A stretch of DNA of 64,000 nt from Sipunculus nudus (GCA_026874595.1 CM049316.1:39874695-39938694), one strand, 5' to 3'; counted from the stretch's first letter, positions 50,915 through 62,911 are shown. Made by a program: numbers and translations. The notes: generated by a model from the sequence alone, not told the origin.

Positions 50915-53225
50915 GAGGTGGAGTTGGCAGGATCGCATTGAGCGGCCTTGACCTTTGGTGCAGACAGTCTCGTAACATCCTTCGACCTTCAAAGGTACAG
51001 ATTGCTGCCACGGAAATCAGAAGTCCCTGCGAGGCGTTCAGTATCGAAAACATATATCGGATGACGATGGACCCCGTGAGTTGTGCCACAAATCCTAGAC
51101 TCCATGTTAGTCCCATCAGGACAAAGAGCTTCATGTACAATAAGGCATTAGTCCGAACAGAACATGGCGAATTTGTGTTGGAGGAGCGGCAAAGCAGCAC
51201 GCTGGCTACTACAAAACAGACCGTATTTAGCAGGAGTGTTCCTGCAACAGGGCCAGAGAAAAAGATCAGCAGTGCATGTGTTCCTGAAATCCAGCAGTGC
51301 TTCCCGCCATATTTTGTTTTAAAATCTTCTCTCATGTTGGTGTTGTCGCCGATGAGGGCAGCTGTCACGATTATTGATGGTAATAAAGTGGCGATTAAGC
51401 AGTAACAGACGAAGTCCCTTTTCTTACTATCCATCCTGCGAAGGTGAGCACTTGACCAAAACATCCGGTCTATGTCCACCGCGAGGATAGACATCCAGGC
51501 AAACATGACCAAGTAAAACCAATGCAAACACACGCCCATAATGTAACAAGCAATGCTCCCTGGTTGAGGCAAACCACTCATCAGTAAGAAGAAATGAGAA
51601 AGAAGCATGGCGGTCATAAAGGCAGTCTGAACACGTCGACCGGAGGAATGAAATTGTCTAAAAATCAACCAAATCACCACATCAAAGCTGAGGGCCACTA
51701 TTGATGTGGAAAGTAGAATTACTTCAAGAATACGAAGAATCCTTTCGGAAGAATTCACCGTTTCTTTAGGCAAATAATCAACACAGGTGAGTTCAGGGTT
51801 TCGCACTGTTTGGTCGACGCCTACATTTACATCAGATGACGTTGATTTGCTTCTTTGTGGTCCTTTGGGGCTGTCTTCCACGAAAAGGCACAGAACTGAA
51901 CGTCTCAAGTTCTCCTGCATTTCAGCACGATAGTATATAGCCAACGTTATATTAAGCATGATAGAGAGCCATCGATTATTGTTGAAGATAACTTGTACCT
52001 GGCCAGTGACATTCCTTCTTAACCAGTTGGTCAAATAAAAGTCTTCTTCTTGCTCTGATTTTAAAGTGATGATAAATTTGAGAGCAGTGTTGGACCTATT
52101 TCTATACATCTGAACCTCTGTATTGTTTATCCCCAGCAAGGTTCTTTGTAAATCTTCAAACAGGCCAAGAAGGATTGTTCTAATTCTATTATATTTGTAA
52201 TTTGCTCCAATCTGATCTACTGTGATGTGTTTGTCCGTGTGACAGTTATGCACACCATGTACACTGCTATATTTTCGGCAACGGCGTGAACTATATGCCA
52301 CAGATAATTCTTTTTTCTCAGTTACAACAAAGAAGCCATACAAACCAGATGAAGACCTCTGTTTATAGCATGTCGTCCAATATTCATTATAATTTTTGTA
52401 AAAAGACAAATCTTTATAGTTTTTGTAACTTTGCCTTAACTTACATATATCATTTAACGTCCAGTTACTGTTAGCGCACAGATTGCAACTGACGTACCTG
52501 TAAGACACACGTGGACCTTTAAATGTCATGTTACACGAAGCACACCTCCTACATTTTTTATATGAGTTTCCGTCGCATAAAGCCACCACTGGACCAGAAT
52601 CGATGTGACATTTTAGAATCTTATGATAATTCGGTATGATAAAAGCTCCTGGTAGCTTAGTCCCGTCCAGAAGAGTAACATTGCGATCGTTTCCTTTTAA
52701 CTTTAACATCCAGGGCTTTAAAAGTGTGACGCCGTTGCATATTGCACATTCAATCGTGATATAATTTAACTCAGTTTTATCATCCATAGCTGGCACAAAG
52801 CTAAATATATCAGACTTGGACACTTTGCATGCATTGTCGCTGTGAGGACAGGCGGCAATGAAACGTGGAGGCAACGTATCAGGCCAAGGACTGGAGCAAT
52901 CCCTTATGAAAATTCTGGAGTCTTTTGTGTCACATGAATCCAAAGCTGCTCCATATGTAGCATTCAGACTATTCCCACGTTCGTGGTCATCAGGACAATG
53001 TTGATGGAAATCATGACAACAATCTCCATGAAGAACACAATAGGGATCACAGTTACAGATTGCAAGGATTTCTCTTGACCCGCATTTGCCTTCACAAGAG
53101 CGGCATATTGGCAGGTCTTCTGCTTTGTTAGTCTTATGCCGCCACCAGGTTTGTGAAGCAGCCCGAAGCAACAATGGGCAAACAAGTACATAAAGAAGTG
53201 TCAGGAACATTGTATGATGATCCAT
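50911..53225 (-). CDS. Somatomedin B-containing family B-like GPCR, exon 1
   Basis: This 771-codon exon starts at ATG 53,225 (GCAATGG, a fair initiation context) and encodes a plasma-membrane receptor. A hydrophobic signal peptide spans about 1-23. A somatomedin B-like module spans about 41-77, with nine Cys, CNCD at 57-60 and GDCCHDF at 67-73. A Cys-rich glycosylated ectodomain follows to about 490 (for example NNT at 367 and NRS at 376). Seven membrane helices lie at about 498-523, 531-551, 557-583, 604-625, 648-678, 694-716 and 720-744. The extracellular Cys pair C560/C644 and the MKLFVLMGLTWSLGF helix-6 motif are typical of secretin/adhesion/Methuselah receptors. No HLT-type GPS cleavage motif is seen, so it is not a standard adhesion GPCR. 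The ligand is unknown. The genomic frame would end at TAA 50,909-50,907, but that codon lies in a consensus donor (AG/GTAAGT), so I predict splicing to 43,165 and an 840-residue product. Confidence 0.93.
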
Positions 53226-56200
53226 TGCAGAGTATTCTTTAAACCATGTGGTATTTAGAAAGCCGAATAGTGTGAATTCACATTTCTATATGAATTAAAC
53301 AATACAGCGTGTCCCTGTGAAAGTGCTGCTGCCTCGCGATCTCAAACGGATTTTACGCACTGCTGTGTTAGAACGCTCTTGTTATCATGACGCTTAAAGT
53401 ATTGCAATTCATATTTTCATCCAATCAGATTATGCCATTCTCAATGATTCATATTTCTGATAGCACGGTGCTTTGACAGCAGAACTGTTCCCACTGGCTG
53501 CATTGGTAACCTCTAATGGCCCCCAAAAGATATAAGGATTCCCTGGTAAATGTACCCACGACATTATGTTTCATGTACGTCAGCATAGTTTTCTGCTCAG
53601 CAGTTGGTGTGCAAAATACACAGGAAATATGTCTTAGTATTAGAAGTCCGCCCTAAGCTACATATCACATTTGATAACAAATAATTGTGCATACATGTAA
53701 CGAGAAGGTTGTGCCTAATTACACGTGAGTTGGAAAACAGGAGCTGATATTTATTTTCAACAATTCTATTTTAAAATCAATAATTTTGATATTTAATAAT
53801 TAATATTCTTTTTCAGGTTTAACCAGTCTAAAGTGTAAAATGAGTTTCTGAATTTCATCTCCCGATTGTTATTTAACAAGCTGCTACATCAGCGCCGTAT
53901 GCCGGTAGACTGAAACACGATGAACCAATTGTATATTACAAGTGTCAGGAACATCTTCATATTCTCATATCTTTGGCAACGCTTTCACAGACCTTTATTC
54001 AGTGAACCGCTGTGGTGTTTATTTCATGAATCAACAACATGTCAATTGAACATTGACCAAGCCGGCAATTGTTCGGGCTGAAATCACAACGAAGGAAATG
54101 CAAACAATACACTCTTTGACGACGTCTGAATAAGAACATGTATACCTAAAACGGTACATTATGAAATGGCTTAATTTGATAGATTCTCGATGGCTTCCCG
54201 GCAAAAATAAATATCGCACCAGACGTTGAACAAGTGTACGCGAGTCATTTGATTGGTTCAATTATTGTGTTAATTAATCGAGAAAGAGACACCAGAGACT
54301 CACTGAATCAAGGTCTGTGAAAGCACAGCTACATACTTGATAGTATGAAGTTAACCGGGAACAGTATCTAGTCATCTATTGAAGAATATGCATTTAAATA
54401 TGTATTACAACTAAGACCTCAACCGCCAATCACGCAAGTGCACATTAAGCTAAACCTCCCACAACAAGATTTTATAGGTCGATTCTCATAGTCGGGCGAT
54501 TATGTACTTATGTTAAGTGTGAGACCCAGAGCAACCGATTTTATCGGTGTCGACAAACAATCTCACCGTCAACAAAACGATATAATTGATATATTGATAC
54601 ATCTGTTAAAACTACGATAACTGGTATTTATGTGGTACTGATATCCCAATAGTTATTTTAAGGTAATAACACTGGGGTCTACACTGAAGTAACTTTATGT
54701 CAACCTGTAGTTTTGAACAGCATATGATTGATTTGCGTAAATTACCCAATCAAACCAATAGTTGGGGTTACTGTGAGGCCATGAAACGATAGATAAATTT
54801 GAAATATCTACCGAAAAAAAATCGTCCGTCTGAATAGCTTGACATAATCGGGTAGTGAGCAGATAGCTCTATCGAGAGACCATCATCACCTGGCTCACGT
54901 ATGTGAGACAATGTCATTTGGCTTTTCTGGCAAGGTAACCATATAACATTGCAACAGATTATTTGGCCGGGCTGTAATTGATGAAATATTTGTTAAATTC
55001 TTAACCTCGAAATTAATTCGTATCACTGAGATGCTGTGTTATTAGGAAACAATTTACTCGGTTTCGCACATCAGCAAAAATTAACATTAAAAATGGATAT
55101 CAATTACAATTTGTTCAACTTTGGGTATCTGACTTTTGACATTATATTTAAAAAAGGGCACTTTAGGCCAAGAGCTGATGAGCACAGCTTGCAGATATCT
55201 GCTACAGCCGAAAAATGTAAACCTAAGAGAAAATAATTCAATAGAACTTGTCTAAGCAGCACTTACCAAACTGTCTGAAAAGCTTTATAAATCATATAAT
55301 AAACGAGTTGTGTCCGATATATAAAACAAATAGATCAGGTTGATTATATGTCAGGCACAAGTGTTGATCAGGCAAATGTTTATCATCATTATTGATATTT
55401 GTTAAACTTATATAAAAATGAATTAACTTTGGCCATAGTGCGATGGAACTGAGAGCTTGTTTGCATGATGAAAAAAGAAACAGGTGTTTTAAAGTATAAT
55501 GATAAATTGACCAAATCTCTTAAAAGGTATGAACAAGTCATGCATTAACCACAACGAAACTGCAACTAAGTGCATTTTTGTGAGTCAGAACGAACCCGTT
55601 TCCGTTTGTAGTTTACAAAAGGTCCATATACTTTAAATGGTTTATGTTTAAGTCAGGCGCATAATTAAAATATTTGATGCAAAATATGTATCCGAATTTT
55701 CAACTTAAAGCTAACACGTGACCTGTAAGAGACCTGCTGTCTTAAACGAAACAATCAAGAGTGCTTCAATACAGCTAGACAGATAACTCATATGGTAAAC
55801 TAATCCATGCAATTATTAATAATACAGATTATTGGTTTATATGGTATTTACCGAAAATTTGTATTGCTAATTAAATCATAAGTGATTGGCTTGAAGACCT
55901 GTTTTTGTACAAATTGTATAGTATAAAATGTTAAAAAATGACAGTAAGACACAATATATCTGTATGCTGACCCAGTATCATACAATTTTCCAGCATCCTC
56001 GAACTTGAATTTCTGGTTTGGACGTGTTTTGGCGAATGGGTTGTCGTCCTATATCTTCTGAATCCGCTTTGATATCCCACTTTAGTGGGCTTGGGGATTT
56101 TGGGAAGGGAACGGTGCCGGATTGTTTGTATTAGCCGCTGGACAAATGATGTACACGCGTGTATAATGTTTACGTGCGCGTGTCAGTTGTCAAGGAAGAT

Positions 56201-57000
56201 TTTGAAAATTCTGCCAAGAACCGTCCGAGAACCTTCAATATTCTTGCAGCATTTTTTAATTTTCAAAACTAGGCACAAAATTGCAACAGCACAAATGAAA
56301 CAAATGACAATCGAAAGACATTTATTGGTCACAATATAACTCAAGATCATTTGTGTGCACAGATAATCATTGCACGTGCACTGGGTACCATGACTGTTAC
56401 ATTATGACGTGAATTGTGTTTTCAAATGTCTGTTTAAAACCTCCAAATATGTCTAAAGCAATTGTTTTTAATGTCAATTCTTTGCATTAAAACGGATAGG
56501 AAACGTAACTTTGACTTAAATAGCCAGGAATAACCATCCATACAATAATCGAAATGTAATTATTTTAATATATCTGTGTCTGTGCTGTACAATACAGATG
56601 TAAAATAGCTTTTTCTAAAATGAACCAATGGAAGTGAGCTGTTTCTTATATTACAGAAGGCATACAGTGTTGCATGTAGTGAATTATGGTTTATGAAATC
56701 ACTTAACGTTAACGCAAATTAAACCATCTTTAAATAATTCCAAAGAAACATGAAATATATGAAATATACACCTGTCTCATGAAGTATAAGTATCTATTAC
56801 CGAAAAGTATACATACATTTATTAAGCACATTTGTAAAGGAACCATGAGCTGTAGTCAGAGTTCAAGGATTAATATGGACTTGGCTTTTTTGTCTCCATA
56901 CCTGACAGCATATAAACCATACCCCCTGCAAACCATCGCAAAGCACAGTTTATTTTTTACTAATTTCAACATTATCTTATTGCTCTGACGAAGACTACAG
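53226..57000. other. Region upstream of the GPCR gene, no gene seen
   Basis: The first few hundred bases should contain the receptor promoter and 5' untranslated region. I see no convincing TATA box or initiator. Frames of 60-84 codons (54,261-54,031 minus; 55,036-55,236, 56,085-56,339 and 56,779-56,988 plus) have no recognisable domains. The base composition is uniformly AT-rich with no clear repeats. Confidence 0.5.
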
Positions 57001-57059
57001 GGGTAGCAGAATATTAAGTAAAAGTTTGTATATTAACTACATTATGTGATTGATTAAAA

Positions 57060-57435
57060 TGTTTGCGTCGATGTCTCTCCTCTTTTCATGTCTCACCCGC
57101 CGGCCACACTCGAGCGCCATCTCTCGGCCACGAAGACGACCACTGCGTCGACCTTGCGGTTACGTGGTCTTGGTCCATGTCTCCCAGCAACCTTTCATCA
57201 CAGAATGTCCACTTCTCTGGACTCCGGACCACGCTTGCTCTCTCTGCCCTTCTGCCTCCCCTTTATAGTCCTACATGGAGTAAAGAGTTATTTGAAAGAA
57301 AATACACAAACATATATAGAGGCTCATAAATCCCATTACCATGCCAACTACCACGGCAGGTGTGTCATAAGGGCCGTGGAGGCGTGCAGACGTGTTTCTC
57401 AAGTTCGGCGCACTATGCCGGTTGCTGTTGTTTAA
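57060..57435 (-). other. GC-rich patch with TATA-like motif, possible LTR
   Basis: The stretch is GC-richer than its neighbours, with three overlapping plus-strand frames (72, 88 and 115 codons), a sign of composition rather than coding. On the minus strand GACTATAAAGGGGAGGC (about 57,270-57,254) looks like a TATA box, and an AATAAA lies about 300 bases further along that strand (about 56,955). This order would fit a long terminal repeat, but I cannot fix TG/CA ends, a target duplication or a partner copy. Confidence 0.25.
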
Positions 57436-57500
57436 CTTTTACACCAGCTTGTTTCATAATTGAACAAATTTTGGTTCGTTGTTATATTTGCTGGTATATC

Positions 57501-57927
57501 AAGCACTTACGCACCTGTGAATATGAATGAAAAGCGAATCAATAGCTTAAATCCTGTCGCTTTCCGTGACGCGCCCATGTCGGAATTGATTCACTGACTT
57601 CGGTTTTCATTCGTCAAATTACCCGAAGCAAAAGCGAAATTATTCCTACGAGGGAATAATGTCGCTTTTGAGTCGCAAACTTTAAGAAATAAAAATTTCG
57701 TTTTTAGTTTGCTCAGTGCAGTATGGTTTCAGTATTCATTCGGTCATGTCGTTGTTTTCTGTCGCTTTTCATTCACCCGTGTCGGTATTGGTTAGGTTTT
57801 GTCTTTGGGTGATTGAAAACTGAAGTCAGTGAATCAATTCGGACATGGGCGCAAGGTAAGCGGCAGAAAAAAACGGATTCAAGCTATTGATCCACTTTTC
57901 ATTCGGTTCCCCGGAGTATAGGTGCTT
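57501..57927. mobile_element. Foldback element with about 120-bp inverted repeats
   Basis: The left arm reads AAGCACTTACG, GAATGAAAAG, ATCAATAGCTTAAATCC, GCGCCCATGTC, GAATTGATTCACTGACTTC and GTTTTCA. The reverse complement of the right arm reads AAGCACCTATAC, GAATGAAAAG, ATCAATAGCTTGAATCC, GCGCCCATGTC, GAATTGATTCACTGACTTC and GTTTTCA in the same order. The arms extend about 120 bp around a centre of about 180 bp that contains GAAATTATTCC and GGAATAAT words. There is no transposase, so this is a MITE-like or foldback element. Target-site duplication is not resolved. Confidence 0.82.
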
Positions 57928-58108
57928 ACAAATTTCTTAACTGTGAGAGGTGCTTAAAATGTCTAAACTTTTACTTTTTATGTCAATGTTTTCATAAAAT
58001 AAATGTTTTGGTTCGTTATTTGGTTTGACACGGGCTTTAAAGGACTGGAACAAGTTATTTAGACTCTGATGTTACTATTACCCGAATCCAAAACAGGGCA
58101 AGATAAAC

Positions 58109-58579
58109 ATGGATGACTTCAGTGAAGTGGCAAGTAACACAGTGCTTTCTGAGATAAGAAGTATAAAAGGTGAGATAAAATCACTGAAGGACGATTTCAA
58201 AGTTTATCTTAGTGAGTCAATTGAAAGAATGCGCCTAGTTATTACGCCAATAATTTATTCCAAATTCGCCGAGTTGAACAATAGTATAGACATCGAAATC
58301 GGTATCCTGACAAGGAGAATCGATTACCTAGATAGCAGAATGTCTGTAACAGAAAAATCCGCGCACAAGAAAGGAAACAAGCCGTTTGATCCCGATGTCA
58401 CTGTGGTAGATTGTAGAGTGCTGCAAAATTATAATAAAGACCCTATAATGCTTGCAGAGAGAAATATTCAGGAAGTTGTTGGTCTAGATGATATACCGAT
58501 GGTTAGGGCACATAGACTCGGCTCAAGAAATGGAAAACAGGGTTTACTTAAAATTGAGCTAGCAAGTGAAGGCCGGTGA
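58109..58579 (+). pseudogene. LINE ORF1 protein remnant
   Basis: 156 codons begin MDDFSEVASN. Residues 10-85 are heptad-like and charged (EIRSIKGEIKSLKDDF, ISRRIDYLDSRM-type pattern), suggesting a coiled coil. Residues 96-150 (VVDCRVLQNY, ERNIQEVVGL, VRAHRLGSRNGKQG) resemble the RNA-binding domain of L1-type ORF1 proteins. The frame breaks after ELASEG; the expected continuation DKVKILRKKQNLED is found in a shifted frame at 58,573-58,617, so one frameshift truncates it. It lies directly upstream of the endonuclease remnant in the same orientation. Confidence 0.72.
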
Positions 58580-58892
58580 CAAAGTAAAAATACTGCGCAA
58601 AAAACAGAACCTCGAAGACTCTACAGCTGGCTAGCAAGGGAGGCCGAGTACGAAAGCTTTCGCGCCCTCGGATCAGAGTGGCGTGATGCACGCTCACCCT
58701 GCCGGAGTTAATATCCCTTCGTTACCACCACCGCATACCTTTGTAACTACCGGACTTACAATAGCCCAGGGTCCTCCACTGGTCACTGGATCACCGACAA
58801 ACCTCCCAGCGGTAACTTCCTCTCAGGTGTTTGTGCCCAGCTGTGCCACGATCCCTGTACACACCTATTAGGGGAATACCCAACTCTCGTGT

Positions 58893-59510
58893 GACCAGGC
58901 CGATTTGCTCACTTTGTGTGTTTGGAATGTGAACGGATGGACTACGAACAACGTTCAACATATTGTTGACAGGACCAAAGACGGTATATTAGGGATACAG
59001 TTAGTACATAGATCCACGGACTGTCATATTGTTGTATATGTTTGTCATCGTGAGGCATCGACAGTGATTTTTTTTTCGCTCATCTGACCCAGGCAGTTTA
59101 CTCTTGTTCTGATGTTGACCATGTCTTTATACGATTTTAATGCTTGTTTAGGTAAACTACAAGTCACTATTCCTGAGGTGGGAAATTAAGAACCAAGAGA
59201 AATTTAAGATGAAACTTAATTTTAAATAAATCCTCATGGTGAAAGCCTGATTGAATTCCTTAAAGAAAATATGCTTTGTGTACTTAATGCTAGAATAGAC
59301 AGACATATAAATGATTTCAACTCAGTCACCGGTAGGAAGAAAATCTGGAATTGGTTATATAATAACTTGGCATGATGCCCTCGAAAAATGTACTAGTTTC
59401 AGGATACTTCATGGTATTGACGTCATTGATGAGTATAAACTACGTATGATCGAGGGACATTGTAAAGTACCAGATCATGCGTTACTCATTTTTCAGTCAG
59501 ATTAACACAC
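58893..59510 (+). pseudogene. LINE endonuclease remnant
   Basis: LCVWNVNGW at 58,914-58,940 is the first strand of the apurinic-type endonuclease fold. The distal part survives in two frames: LIEFLKENMLCVLNARIDR (about 59,243-59,299) and HDALEKCTSF to GHCKVPDHALL (59,362-59,496), where the D-H pair matches the conserved end of the fold. The centre, which should hold the catalytic Glu and Asp, is largely missing or scrambled. The copy is inactive. Confidence 0.75.
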
Positions 59511-60047
59511 AACCTTCATTTTTTTTTCTGACACTGGAACGGAAATATATCGTATACTGCAACTTGAGGCACAGAACCGCCCTTTTCCTAAAAAAATATA
59601 CCAATTTCTACAACATCCGAAAACAAATTTAAACAATGAATCTTTTGTCAATAAAGATCAGGCTTTCTTTGAAAATAATCGTGGCCCTAACGAAAATGTT
59701 GAAATAAACCTGTGTTAAAGACAATTTTTGAGCATCACATATGAAGAAATACACGACCGATTGCCTTCCAAATCGAAGAGTGCACGGAATATGTGTGGGC
59801 CTAGTAAACGGAAAATAAGTGTGAAGCCGTATTGGGACGATAAACTCGCAGAGGCCTGGATTATATCCGGAACAAGGAACATAATTTGGGGAATCATGTA
59901 AGAAAAGGTTTACATAATATTGTCCTTGGACAAGAATTTACTCAGGCAAGATGTTGTTTCGATAAAATGTTATGGAGTAAAGAAAGAATTTACCACAGAA
60001 AAAAAAATTGGCTGAAATTGAGAATGTGGCAAAACAAATAAAAAAAA

Positions 60048-61450
60048 TTGTCGTTTGGTCAATCGTTTAAGTTCCAAAAAAGGTCCAGGATACCACTTTC
60101 GGTTAGAAATAATGTTGTTTTGGTGTATAATTTGACGACTGTAAGGAACTATTGGGGAAAAGAATTCTTAAAATTATACCACCAGTCTGATGTATTGGAT
60201 TTGGCTAAACGGTTTATTGAAAGGATAAAATATATTAGTTTAAGAGATGAAAATAAATGAGACTCCCTCACTATAAAAGTAATATTATTCTAAAAAGTGA
60301 TATTTGTTTTCATGAAATAGAATCCATCGTTAAAAAAAAAGTGTTGGAATCTATTCTTCACCAAATGAAGTTCTAAGAAGTCATAATGTCATGTTAATGA
60401 TGTATAGACTATATACTCTTTGCTTTAACAAAGGCACGGTGCCTGCTTTTTGGAATAAATCACTTATTGTCCCTATCTTTAAAAAAAAAAGGATGGATCC
60501 CCATGAGCTTCTTAGTTAGAGAAGCATTTCATTGCTATGTTGGAATCTATTCTTCACCAAATGAAGTTCTAAGAAGTCATAATGTCATGTTAATGATGTA
60601 TAGACTATATACTCTTTGCTTTAACAAAGGCACGGTGCCTGCTTTTTGGAATAAATCACTTATTGTCCCTATCTTTAAAAAAAAAGGATGGATCCCCATG
60701 AGCTTCTTAGTTAGAGAAGCATTTCATTGCTATGTTGTGTAGGGAAAGTTTTTATCGCATAAATTGAACGGCGAATATCCTCATATTGTGATTCTTTGGG
60801 GTTAATAGCTGAAGAGCAAAATGGGTTTCAATGATGTCGGTCATGTGTTGAACATTTTTATTCTTACAAGCATAATGACCAATTAAATAAATATTGGCAA
60901 AGAGTTACTCGATGTCCTAATCGACATGGAAGATGACTTTGACAAAATAAATATAGACTTCCTCCTTTACCGGTTGCTAGAGCTAAATATTGATGGTAAA
61001 CTGTATTATATATAAGTCTATGTATGAGAAAAACAAGGCACAGGTAAGAATTACTCACTGATGAATTTGCAGACTGTTCTGGTGTACGCCACGGTGATCC
61101 CCTGTTACCTATCATATTTAATATGTATCTGAATGAGTTGGTAGGACTTTTTAATTCGCTTACATGGGGATTACTTGTGGCTTTACTTAAATAAGTATAT
61201 TACTGTACGCTAATGACATTGCTCTAGTGGCATCGACTGCCAGTGCCCTACAAAGTATGCCCTCGTACGTAGACTCGCGGTGTAAGTTATGGCAACAACA
61301 TCCAAATTCGATTAAAAGTAATGTTATGAATTTCTGTTATCGTAAACAAATCGCTTCCTCCGTCCAAATTTAATTTAAACAGGTTGAATTTAAAAGTTGT
61401 CAAGGAGTATAAATATTTAGGATTTTATCTTTCGGAGCATATATATGGAT
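60048..61450 (+). pseudogene. LINE reverse transcriptase remnant, mutated
   Basis: Several frames carry reverse-transcriptase pieces in the right order. RNYWGKEFLKLYHQS lies at about 60,141. CFNKGTVPAFWNKSLIVPIFKK occurs at 60,421-60,486 and again in the duplication. EEQNGF (about 60,813), LIDMEDDFDKINIDFLLYRL (motif A, about 60,917) and RHGDPLLPIIFNMYLNEL (motif B, about 61,088) follow. YANDIAL lies at 61,206, where functional enzymes have YADD; this Asp-to-Asn change hits a metal-binding residue. KEYKYLGFYLSEH follows at about 61,403. Stops and frameshifts interrupt every part. Confidence 0.85.
60343..60737. repeat. 196-bp tandem duplication inside the LINE
   Basis: The block starting GTTGGAATCTATTCTTCACC at 60,343 is repeated at 60,539. 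The copies are virtually identical apart from the length of an A-run (about 10 against 9 bases) and the end of the second copy. The duplication includes the CFNKGTVPAFWNK coding piece. Near-identity means it is much younger than the decay of the LINE around it. Confidence 0.93.
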
Positions 61451-61589
61451 TATTAAACCGGACGTGATGTTTTATCAGACGCTGGTTCAAGAGAACTTGG
61501 GAATATAATTTTAAAATTTAAATATTTCAAAATTGTTTCTTATTATTATTATAGACTTACTTTATCACAGTGCCGTAGTACCAGTGCTT

Positions 61590-62540
61590 GATTATGTCTG
61601 TGAGGTATGGGGTCACTGTTAATCCCCGACTGTTGACAAAGTTCAGAACAAGGCTATAAGCTATTTTCTAAGAGTTCAAAAATTATGCCCCATTCTAGGT
61701 TAAACTGGGGATATGGGTTGGATCCCCAATTTAGACAGGCGCCAAATAAAAATAATGAAATTTTGGAATAAGCTCATATTAATGGGCGAAGGACAGATTG
61801 TAAAACAAATTTTCAACTGGGACCGGCAGTTAAGATATAACAACTGGTCAGCTAAAGTAGAAGAAATTTTAGATATAGCGAATGTGTCGCATATTGTAGC
61901 TCAGGGGTTAGTATGTCCTATTGAAAAAGTTGGCCAATATTACGAGAATTATATGAATCTAAGTGGTTAGAAGAAATTAAATTAAAGCCTGAACTAAGAA
62001 CATACGCATTACTAAATCCTTCATTCTCTACCAAACCTTATGTCACTCATTATTTAACGCGAGAAAAAGAGACCCTAAATTGCACAGATTAGATGTGGAA
62101 TCTTACCGTTAGAAATTGGGAGGTTTATAAATATTCGAGACGCAATCACAGGTCAATTTAGAAAATTAAATCCCGAGAGAAGAAATTCCACCATGTGTGA
62201 GGACAATTCGGCTGAAGATGAAATTCATTTTGTATGCTCATGTCCAAAATATGGGGAAATAAGAGAGGAACTTTACAAATCTATTAATAACAGTGAAACC
62301 GAATTGTTAGGATTATCTCCTTAAAGTCAATTTCTATACCTGTTTCAAACTGTGTTAAAGAAATCAATGACTTTGTAGCCAAAGAAAGACCTGTTTATAT
62401 ACGCCTGTACTACCATTATCGATTATAGAGTATTGAGTGTCATATAAACTCCTGCGTGGGTTGGGTACTATAAGTAGACATATATTGTATTTCTTCTTGT
62501 ATTTTTGTACACATTTTTTTTGTATTTACATGACACTATA
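61590..62540 (+). pseudogene. LINE C-terminal domain and 3' end remnant
   Basis: DYVCEVWGHC (about 61,590), VQKLCPILG and GDMGWIPNL (about 61,672-61,730), and the 85-codon stretch 61,713-61,970 with RRQIKIMKFWNKLI are typical post-reverse-transcriptase sequences of invertebrate LINEs. A final segment reads LEIGRFINIRDAITGQFRKL, then MCED...EDEIHFVCSCPKY (about 62,110-62,260), like the Cys/His knuckle at the end of ORF2. After a stop near 62,323 the element ends in AT-rich DNA with AATAAATAAACAC at about 62,540. No poly-A tail is certain. Confidence 0.8.
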
Positions 62541-62821
62541 ATAAATAAACACATTAATATCGCCTCCGATCCCGGCTCCGAAAATATAACGTCATACTCA
62601 TCGGCTTATTATATGCTCGTCACGCCTACTTAAGGTTACACACAGATCTCTTTTTCCCTGCGCTGTGTACAGCAACGCATTAACAATTTATGTGATGCCC
62701 TAACAGTGCATCATTAACAAGATTAACGATACCTAGGGTTTTGGCATCCAAATTACACCGTATTTGCCTTGCAACTAAAGTAGCCGAACTGGTAAAGAAC
62801 CATAAATCCTAAATCAATAAT

Positions 62822-62825
<4 letters not shown>

Positions 62826-62904
<79 letters not shown>

Positions 62905-62911
62905 ATATATT
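62826..62911. repeat. TA microsatellite
   Basis: A nearly pure AT dinucleotide run of about 85 bp with one TTT interruption near 62,890. Confidence 0.95.

Noticed and set aside
50938-51405. 155-codon plus-strand frame opposite the receptor helices
   Set aside because: It is the antisense shadow of the receptor exon, which has clear domains.
57050-57435. Three overlapping plus-strand frames of 72-115 codons
   Set aside because: Three open frames over the same GC-rich stretch indicate composition, not coding, and none shows a domain.
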